This document shows, piece by piece, positions 58,818 to 64,000 of a stretch of DNA of 64,000 nt. The stretch covers positions 1-64,000 of the forward strand of contig NZ_LGKG01000172.1 of assembly GCF_001294335.1 (NCBI RefSeq), given 5' to 3'. The stretch comes from Streptomyces chattanoogensis (GTDB lineage: Bacteria > Actinomycetota > Actinomycetes > Streptomycetales > Streptomycetaceae). The notes under the pieces were generated by a model. That model saw nothing but the letters and a program-made list of their open reading frames with translations, made no database searches and was not told the origin of the DNA. Positions within the stretch are counted from its first letter, which is position 1; every line of letters begins with the position of its first letter. The position numbers and the translations under genes are program-made.

Positions 58818-59810
58818 TCAGAGGGTCAGGTCCCAGATGCATACGACGCCATCCCGACCGGCGGTCAAAGCGACCGAGCGATCCTGCATCCTGGTGACCA
58901 CCACAGCTTCAACGCTCCCATTGTGGCCGGTCAGCGGCGGCCCGACCTGTCGACCGCCGGCAAGATCCCAGATCCGCACGGTCCCATCCTCGCCGCCGGT
59001 CACCGCGACCGCACGGTCGCCGACCATGGCGACATCCAAGGCATTGATGCCGCCCTCATGACCAGTAGACGGTTCGTGGATCGGATCGTCGTCTTCGTCC
59101 CCGGACAGGTCGAATACGTACATCTTTCCGGAGTCCGTGCCCGCCACGACTACCGGACGACCGTCGAGCTGGGACAACGCGACCGCGTATGCCCTCTCCT
59201 CGTCATCCACATAGAACGACGCGACCTGCTCGCCGTTTGCCGCATTCCACACCATTACCCCTTCGTCCCCGCCCCCAACGACCAGCGAGCGGCCGTCGAT
59301 GCTTGCGGTGGCCAGGCCCCAGATGGAACCGGCGTCCAGCTCCACCGGAGACTCCTCGCCGGACAGCCCCCACACCCGGACTCCGTCCCGGTGGACCCCA
59401 CTACTTGCCACGAACAGTGGCGGTCCCTCGCCTTTCACCGTGGCGATGGACGAGACGTAGGGCTCGCCGTAGGTCGTCCCGCGGAGCAACTCGCCGCTGT
59501 CCAGGTCCCAGATGGCCGCTCCCTGTCCGTCGCCGCCGGCGGCCACTACCACGCGCCCGTCGGAAACGGCCACGGCAACCGAGTCGATATCGTTCTTGGC
59601 ATCCGGGTACTCGGCGGCGAGTGGGTCCTCGGCGAAGGCGTACTCCAACGGCCTCTCCTGCCACTCGTCCTGCAACGGAGCCCAGCGCCACAGCGTGTAG
59701 AAGCCGGTGCACATCACCAGAGGCGCCCCGTCCACGTCGACCACGGCAAGGCCGTCGATCCGGGGTTTGCCAGGCGCCGAGCTGCTCAGAATTAAACGTT
59801 CATCAGACAC
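58818..59810 (-). CDS. WD40 repeat protein
   Basis: 330 residues from GTG 59810. At least six WD-type blades with a GxxxxGx...VxxWD pattern can be traced. Examples are VVVAAGGDGQGAAIWDLDSG, HRDGVRVWGLSGEES, DEGVMVWNAANGEQVASFY, DSGKMYVFDLSGDEDDDP, GGEDGTVRIWDLAGGRQVGP and AGRDGVVCIWDLTL. The blades form a beta-propeller that binds proteins. Such stand-alone proteins in Streptomyces are usually interaction partners of unknown systems. No signal peptide is seen. It lies after the heat-shock block and converges on it. Confidence 0.82.
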   Translation of the reverse strand: MSDERLILSSSAPGKPRIDGLAVVDVDGAPLVMCTGFYTLWRWAPLQDEWQERPLEYAFAEDPLAAEYPDAKNDIDSVAVAVSDGRVVVAAGGDGQGAAIWDLDSGELLRGTTYGEPYVSSIATVKGEGPPLFVASSGVHRDGVRVWGLSGEESPVELDAGSIWGLATASIDGRSLVVGGGDEGVMVWNAANGEQVASFYVDDEERAYAVALSQLDGRPVVVAGTDSGKMYVFDLSGDEDDDPIHEPSTGHEGGINALDVAMVGDRAVAVTGGEDGTVRIWDLAGGRQVGPPLTGHNGSVEAVVVTRMQDRSVALTAGRDGVVCIWDLTL

Positions 59811-60135
59811 CCGGGCAGGATAATCGGTGCGTCCGACAGCCCGAAGAGCAGAGGCTCCCGGACCGCCGCCGAGTGGCGTGGCCACGGGGAGCGTTACGCG
59901 GGCTACGGATCGCAATGTGGGCGCTGATCGTGGTCGACGTGTCGGGGTACCTGCCGCCGTCAGCCGCCATGCGAGCTCGACGAACCCCGGCATCACGCTG
60001 GTCGCCGGGGGCCGGGAGGTGCGCGTCCCCAGCGTCAAGGGCCACTCACCACGCGACGTCGTCGCCTACGGCGAGTACGCCGACACCTGACCGCCGATTA
60101 CCGATGAGGCACTTGCCTTCGGCAGGATGTGCGCC
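59811..60135. other. Intergenic region with an unrecognised tail fragment
   Basis: 325 bases. A rightward frame ends at 60090 with ASSTNPGITLVAGGREVRVP, SVKGHSPRDVVAYGEYADT. The end looks like a C-terminal piece of a degraded gene, but I cannot name it. It also holds the promoter of the leftward WD40 gene. Confidence 0.35.
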
Positions 60136-60669
60136 ATGACAGAGATCCGTACCCCCCGCCTCCTCCTCCGCCGCTGGCATGACGACGACCTTGTGCCGAT
60201 GGCGGACATTCACGCGGACCCGCGGGTCATGCGCTGGGTCGACGACGGCTCGGTGCGCGACTTGGACCACACCGCGGAGGCGATCGAGCGGTGGGAGGAG
60301 GAGTGGGACGAAGAGGGCTTCGGCCTCTTTGCCGTTGAGCTGCTGGCCTCGGGCGAACTGGCCGGTTTCACGGGTCTGTCGGTGCCGGAGTTCCTGCCGG
60401 AGGTGATGCCTGCTGTGGCGATCAGCTGGCGGCTCGGCTCGCAGTTCTGGGGCCAGGGTTACGGTTCCGAAGCCGCCCAAGCCACGCTGGAGTTCGCGCT
60501 CCAGGACCGTGGCCTCGACCGTGTCATCAGCATCAACCGGGTGGGTGACGACGCCTCCGAAAACGTCATCCGCAAGCTCGGCATGGTGCCGGAACGCGAG
60601 ACGACACACCCGGTGTACGGCTTTCCGCTGCGCGTGCACACCATCGACCTCACCGAGTTCCAGGCGTGA
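60136..60669 (+). CDS. GNAT family N-acetyltransferase (RimJ/RimL-like)
   Basis: 177 residues. It begins TEIRTPRLLLRRWHDDDLVP, then DPRVMRWVDDGS, FGLFAVELLASGELAGFTGL, VAISWRLGSQFWGQGYGSEA with the acetyl-CoA loop (QGYGSEA), and NRVGDDASENVIRKLGMVPE. This is the RimJ/RimL/Acetyltransf_3 subgroup, which acetylates protein N-termini or antibiotics. The substrate is unknown. ATG 60136 fits the family N-terminus. Confidence 0.88.
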   Translation: MTEIRTPRLLLRRWHDDDLVPMADIHADPRVMRWVDDGSVRDLDHTAEAIERWEEEWDEEGFGLFAVELLASGELAGFTGLSVPEFLPEVMPAVAISWRLGSQFWGQGYGSEAAQATLEFALQDRGLDRVISINRVGDDASENVIRKLGMVPERETTHPVYGFPLRVHTIDLTEFQA

Positions 60670-60972
60670 ACCCGCCGAGCCCTCGGATCATCACGGGACA
60701 TTGGCCGGATTCCTCGACCAGGTAGCCGTGAGGGCCTGGTCCGTCACGGCCAGGCCCTCAGGTGCGCCTCCGCGGGGGACGGGCACGCGACCCACTCAAC
60801 GACACTGCACCAGGTGGGTCACGGCTCGATGGCGCGGGTCCGGCACCGAGGTGTTCGACTGGCGCGGAGGCGGCCCCGACGTCTGGGGCGTCCCGCCGGA
60901 CTAGGCCGTGTCCGATGGGTCGGTGACGACCTGGACCGGGGACCGTTCACGACTGTGTGGGGACGAACCGCG
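60670..60972. other. Intergenic region with terminator
   Basis: Contains the terminator at 60730-60761 and no supported gene. Confidence 0.4.
60730..60761 (+). terminator. Terminator after the GNAT gene
   Basis: TGAGGGCCTGG (60730-60740) and CCAGGCCCTCA (60751-60761) are perfect inverted copies separated by 10 bases. Confidence 0.88.
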
Positions 60973-61107
60973 TCACATGGTGGCGATCACCACGCCCATC
61001 GCCACCCAGCACACCGCCACCAGCAGCGGCAGCAGAATCATGATCAGATCCGTCGGCGAGGACCTGAGCCAGCTGTTCCCCGCGCCCCCTGCGTCCCTGC
61101 CGACCAT
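60973..61107 (-). CDS. Possible 44-residue single-helix membrane protein
   Basis: ATG 61107 to stop at 60973. The product is a short polar N-terminus (MVGRDAGGAGNSWLRSSPTD) followed by LIMILLPLLVAVCWVAMGVV and IATM. This is one convincing transmembrane helix with the helix-starting Ser-Pro-Thr-Asp. A random frame is unlikely to give such a clean helix, although no strong ribosome site is seen. Function unknown; it lies antisense to the leader of the SMI1/KNR4-type gene. Confidence 0.4.
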   Translation of the reverse strand: MVGRDAGGAGNSWLRSSPTDLIMILLPLLVAVCWVAMGVVIATM

Positions 61108-61210
61108 CCGCTGGCCGCCATGCCAGGCGACCTGGATTCATTGTCGGTGGCTGATGCTGCAACAGGGCCACACACAGGCCGATGTGACCCGACTGGCGAG
61201 GGAGAGGCGC

Positions 61211-62710
61211 ATGACCAGCCCACAGAACCCGGGAGTCACCGCGCTGTTGCAGCGTATGGCGCACAGCATGGCCAAAGGGGCACCCAAGGGGTGGCAGCGG
61301 GCGTCCATCAGTGCCTGTGCCGACCAGCACAGCACGGGCGGTTACGGACCGGTCAACGTTCTCGCCAACGGCAAGTCGCGCCCCGGATCGATGCGCGCGC
61401 CCGAGTACTTGAAGCGAGTCTTCGAGCTGGACGACACCGGGGCCGACGAGCTGACGATCGAGCTGGTGGTACATCCCGACGGCCGGTTCGAGGCGACGAC
61501 CAGCCGGGCGATCGTGCGGCAGCCGGGCGGGACGCCAGGAGAGGCGGGTCATGTCTATGTCCTGCGTCCCGACGTCCGGCCACCTGACGCTGGTGACCTC
61601 CAGGCCGGCCCCACGGACCCGACCCAGGCGGGGGATCCGCAGGAGGCGGTGCGGCTGCTGTCGGCGTACATACGTAAGCGGGAAGAGATCTTTGAACGAG
61701 GACCAGGACTCCAGACGCTGCCTGATCCCCGGTCGGCCGATGAAATCGAGCACGCCGAGCGTGCACTGGGCGTGCCGCTCCCGGATGACCTGCGCGCACT
61801 GTACGCCGTGGCCGACGGTGACGACGGTCGCAGGCTCTTGGACCGCCACATCTGGCTGGCCCTGGACCACGTGGTCTCCCTGCACCACGCGGACCGCTGG
61901 TGGGCAGCGGGCACCACATGGAAGCACTTCACGCTCGGTTCGCTGCGCTCCGACGGCATGCCGCGCCCCACGGTGCGCGCCTCGGCCGACCGCCGCGGCT
62001 GGATCGTCTTCGCGGAGAGCACCGGTGGTGACTTCCTGGCCGTCGACATGGATCCGGCCGAAAGCGGTCGCCCCGGCCAGGTCATACGGGTGGGGATGCA
62101 CCACGATGACGGCCCCGTGTTCGTGGCCGACTCGGTGACCGAGCTGCTGCGGCTGCACCTGGCGGCACTGGAGCGAGGCGACTACCGAGGTGACGTCGCC
62201 GCCGGGGACGGGGAGCTGTGGATCGAGACGGGGCTGCCCCGGCGACACGGTGAAGCGGCACACGGGGACACCGCCGACGGTGGATCCGACGGTGCGGACG
62301 CGGCGGCGGAGGCTCCCGTGCACCATGCGTACGTGACCTGCGACGCGGAGCTGGCGCCGCTGGCCGGTCATCCCACGCTGACGGCCGTGACGGTGCAGCA
62401 GGCCGAGACGGCCGAGGCCCTCTCCCTGGCCCCGCTGCGCAACTGCCCCCGGTTGTACGGGCTGGACCTGTCCCAGGCGAAGGTGCGGGACATCGAGGTG
62501 CTCGCCGGAATGCCGGGCCTCCAGTATCTGTCGATGCGCGAGGAGCAGTGGCACAAACGCACCGAACACACTGGCCGACCGTCCGGCCTGGCCGCCGCCG
62601 TGATAGCCGACGCCTCCTCGCCCGAGACGCTTGCCGCGTGGGCGGCGAGCCTCGGCGGCGACGCAGACGACATCCGCTTTTACACCGGCCGACTGCCGGG
62701 CCACGTGTAG
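61211..62710 (+). CDS. SMI1/KNR4 (SUKH) domain protein
   Basis: 499 residues from ATG 61211 (GGAGAGG four bases upstream). Residues 20-115 are an N-terminal domain (ISACADQHSTGGYGPVNVLA, LKRVFELDDTGADELTIELV, VHPDGRFEATTSRAI). It resembles the small domain found at the N-terminus of some bacterial toxin-immunity-like proteins. Residues 165-330 form the SUKH domain: LPDPRSADEIEHAERALGVP, LPDDLRALYAVADGDD, WIVFAESTGGDFLAVDMDPA, GPVFVADSVTELLRLHLAAL. The C-terminal third has an LRR-like stretch (LAPLRNCPRLYGLDLSQAKV, RDIEVLAGMPGLQYLSMREE). SUKH proteins are often immunity proteins against nuclease toxins. No toxin gene is adjacent, and its length is greater than the usual 150-200. Confidence 0.83.
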   Translation: MTSPQNPGVTALLQRMAHSMAKGAPKGWQRASISACADQHSTGGYGPVNVLANGKSRPGSMRAPEYLKRVFELDDTGADELTIELVVHPDGRFEATTSRAIVRQPGGTPGEAGHVYVLRPDVRPPDAGDLQAGPTDPTQAGDPQEAVRLLSAYIRKREEIFERGPGLQTLPDPRSADEIEHAERALGVPLPDDLRALYAVADGDDGRRLLDRHIWLALDHVVSLHHADRWWAAGTTWKHFTLGSLRSDGMPRPTVRASADRRGWIVFAESTGGDFLAVDMDPAESGRPGQVIRVGMHHDDGPVFVADSVTELLRLHLAALERGDYRGDVAAGDGELWIETGLPRRHGEAAHGDTADGGSDGADAAAEAPVHHAYVTCDAELAPLAGHPTLTAVTVQQAETAEALSLAPLRNCPRLYGLDLSQAKVRDIEVLAGMPGLQYLSMREEQWHKRTEHTGRPSGLAAAVIADASSPETLAAWAASLGGDADDIRFYTGRLPGHV

Positions 62711-62789
62711 GACGGACCCGACGCGAACGACCCGCCGAAGCGCCGGCTCACCAAGTTGCCCAGGCCGTTCGACTCCTTGGTGCTCGGGA

Positions 62790-63139
62790 AAGCGATCCCG
62801 CGACCGGCAAGCGGCCGACGCAGCGACACCGCGAGCGATGCGAAGGCATCCCGCCCGAAGCCCGATCTCGTCCTCCAGCTGCTGCGCGAGGGCGACACGC
62901 TGAAGGTCACCCGGCTCGACCGGCTCTCCCGCTCAGTGCTGTACATGGTGACCCTCGGCGCAGACCTGCGCGAGCGCGGCATCGGACTGTACGTCATCGA
63001 GCAGGGCATCGACACCTCCACCATGGAGGGCCGCGCGATGTTCGGGATGCTTTCCGTGCTCGCCGAACTCCAGCGTGAGCCGATCGTGGCGAACACCAAC
63101 GACGGGCTCGCCTCCTTGGCGGCGAGGTGTGCACTCTGA
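62790..63139 (+). pseudogene. Serine resolvase (Tn3-type), fragment of catalytic domain
   Basis: After about 25 unmatched codons the frame reads KASRPKPDLVLQLLREGDTL, KVTRLDRLSRSVLYMVTLGA, DLRERGIGLYVIEQGIDTST, MEGRAMFGMLSVLAELQREP, IVANTNDGLASLAARC. This is the second half of the small resolvase catalytic domain (VTRLDRLSRS...IDTxTxxGxxMFxxxxxxAExxR), with the Ser-containing N-terminus missing and the C-terminal HTH absent. It is a decayed resolvase or invertase, consistent with Tn3-family debris 6.5 kb upstream. Confidence 0.85.
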
Positions 63140-63275
63140 CTTCCCGTCAGCTCACCTCGACGGAGGGCGCCTTGAATTCTCATGTCCTGGCGATCTATGG
63201 CGCTATCGGCCCCGACAAGTCAGGTTGGCCTTCGGCCCCGACGGCTCCCTTTACGATCCTGGGGTTCGGGCGTCC

Positions 63276-63773
63276 ATGCGAGCCTTTGCCGCAGGCGGTG
63301 CCACCCTGGCACTGGAAGCGGCCGCTGCCGTCCGCTCGGCTTCGCAGGCCATCGACCGGCTGCGCTCGCACGGTGCCGGCGGACGTGGTCTCAGTGCGGG
63401 GGCACTCGACCTCCTCGCACGGCTGAGCACGGCCTCCGGCGAAGGGCTCAGCATCGGCGAACTGGCCCGCGCGGCCGACGTCAGCTCGCGCAACGTCACG
63501 GGCCTCGTCGACACGCTCGCGCGCGACGGCTTGGTCCAGCGGGTCCAGGACCAGCGTGACCGCAGGTCGGTCCGGGCCCGGATCACCCCGGCCGGCCAGG
63601 ACTGGCTGGAAGCCTTCCGTCAACCGACCCAGCGCGCCATGTCCGCCATCTTCCAGGGCTTCAGCGCGGACGAACTCGCCCAGTTTCGGCACATGTGCCT
63701 GCGCCTGGTCGACAACCAGCACCGGACCGAGCAGTACCTGAACAACGTCCGGCCGGACCAGCCGGCTTCCTGA
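63276..63773 (+). CDS. MarR family transcriptional regulator
   Basis: 165 residues from ATG 63276; homologues often begin a little earlier (DPGVRASMRAF is in frame upstream), so the start is uncertain. The winged helix-turn-helix is LSAGALDLLARLSTASGEGL, SIGELARAADVSSRNVTGLV, DTLARDGLVQRVQDQRDRRS, VRARITPAGQDWL. The C-terminal helix (SADELAQFRHMCLRLVDNQH) completes the dimerisation region. It probably regulates the NTF2-like gene that starts 21 bases later on the same strand. Confidence 0.85.
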   Translation: MRAFAAGGATLALEAAAAVRSASQAIDRLRSHGAGGRGLSAGALDLLARLSTASGEGLSIGELARAADVSSRNVTGLVDTLARDGLVQRVQDQRDRRSVRARITPAGQDWLEAFRQPTQRAMSAIFQGFSADELAQFRHMCLRLVDNQHRTEQYLNNVRPDQPAS

Positions 63774-63794
63774 ACCGACCGCACGGAGCACCGA

Positions 63795-64000
63795 ATGACC
63801 ACCGGCTCACCCGTCCAAGACACCGTCAGGACCTACTACGACGCCCGGTTCAGCGGCGACGTCACCACAGCCGCCGCCCTCATCGGCGAAGACTTCGCCT
63901 TCCGCAGTCCGTTCATCACCTCCGACAGCCCGGACGGCCACCTTGACGGCCTCGAAGGGGGCTTGGGCTTGGGCATCATTACCGACGTAGCCGGAGATCA
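63795..64000 (+). CDS. NTF2-like / SnoaL-like protein, partial (runs off the right edge)
   Basis: From ATG 63795 (GGAGCACC just upstream) the frame reads TTGSPVQDTVRTYYDARFSG, DVTTAAALIGEDFAFRSPFI, SDSPDGHLDGLEGGLGLG and continues to the end. The start of an NTF2-like fold is recognisable. The rest of the gene lies outside the window. It is likely co-transcribed with the MarR gene. Confidence 0.65.
   Translation, partial: MTTGSPVQDTVRTYYDARFSGDVTTAAALIGEDFAFRSPFITSDSPDGHLDGLEGGLGLGIITDVAGD

Noticed and set aside
55980..63200. Intact Tn3-family transposon
   Set aside because: Only the C-terminal end of the transposase and part of a resolvase remain, and no 38-base terminal inverted repeats were found by eye.
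1..64000. A polyketide or peptide antibiotic cluster
   Set aside because: Ester cyclase, P450 and NTF2-like genes are scattered, and no synthase or carrier protein is present.

Overview
The window is high-GC actinobacterial DNA, almost certainly Streptomyces. The signs are strong G/C bias at third codon positions, many GTG starts with GGAG-type ribosome sites, Tat signals, a LAETG sortase-E-type surface anchor, class F sortase, RheA/Hsp18 heat-shock control and genus-typical small proteins (DUF2277, DUF6296, DUF2267). There is no rRNA gene, intact tRNA, CRISPR array or replication gene. The many broken genes and transposon remnants fit an accessory, possibly chromosome-arm, location.

Layout. 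1-1303: a broken ABC exporter gene fused to a broken large serine recombinase gene. 1424-5305: flavin reductase, secreted endonuclease/exonuclease/phosphatase-fold protein, DUF2277, AlkB, a sugar-dehydrogenase remnant and a VOC protein. 5702-9046: a complete pqqABCDE operon for the redox cofactor PQQ. 9105-10398: a broken GH18 chitinase and a circularly permuted tRNA-Met-like element with a strong hairpin. 10448-22150: mixed housekeeping and resistance-type genes (VOC, APH-fold kinase, class C serine hydrolase, racemase, Pcm, NmrA-like, alpha/beta hydrolase, ester cyclase) with two decayed transposases. 22682-31054: a membrane sensor/SpoIIE phosphatase, DUF416, a P450, a secreted protein, an F420-type LLM oxidoreductase and a GNAT-AAA+ fusion. 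31816-33376: a damaged Gly/Asp/His-rich surface protein gene followed by a class F sortase. 33788-42897: GntR, nitrilase, DUF4132, DacB-type carboxypeptidase, SDR/LysR pair, FMN reductase and YdcF.

43039-45778 holds the most unusual locus: a sigma factor continuous with an anti-sigma-like zinc motif, one membrane helix and an extracellular CAP domain, divergent from a second membrane-anchored CAP protein. 46275-48693: Tat sulfatase and its formylglycine-generating enzyme. 48751-50587: M8-like metalloprotease and a sortase-anchored surface protein. 51900-55814: PadR-NTF2-YhgE/Pip permease-carotenoid oxygenase. 56014-63139: a heat-shock block (RheA-like repressor, two operators, Hsp18, two DUF2267 proteins) plus WD40, GNAT and SUKH genes, bracketed by a Tn3 transposase remnant and a resolvase remnant. 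63276-64000: MarR regulator and a cut-off NTF2-like gene.

How genes work together. PqqA is the substrate peptide, PqqD its carrier, PqqE the crosslinking radical-SAM enzyme, and PqqB/PqqC finish the cofactor; a likely PQQ-enzyme relic lies just upstream. The FGE activates the sulfatase next to it. The RheA-like repressor very probably shuts off hsp18 through a TGTCATC-N5-GATGACA operator. The sigma/CAP pair could link the cell surface to transcription. All functional calls come from reading the sequence; no database search was run.
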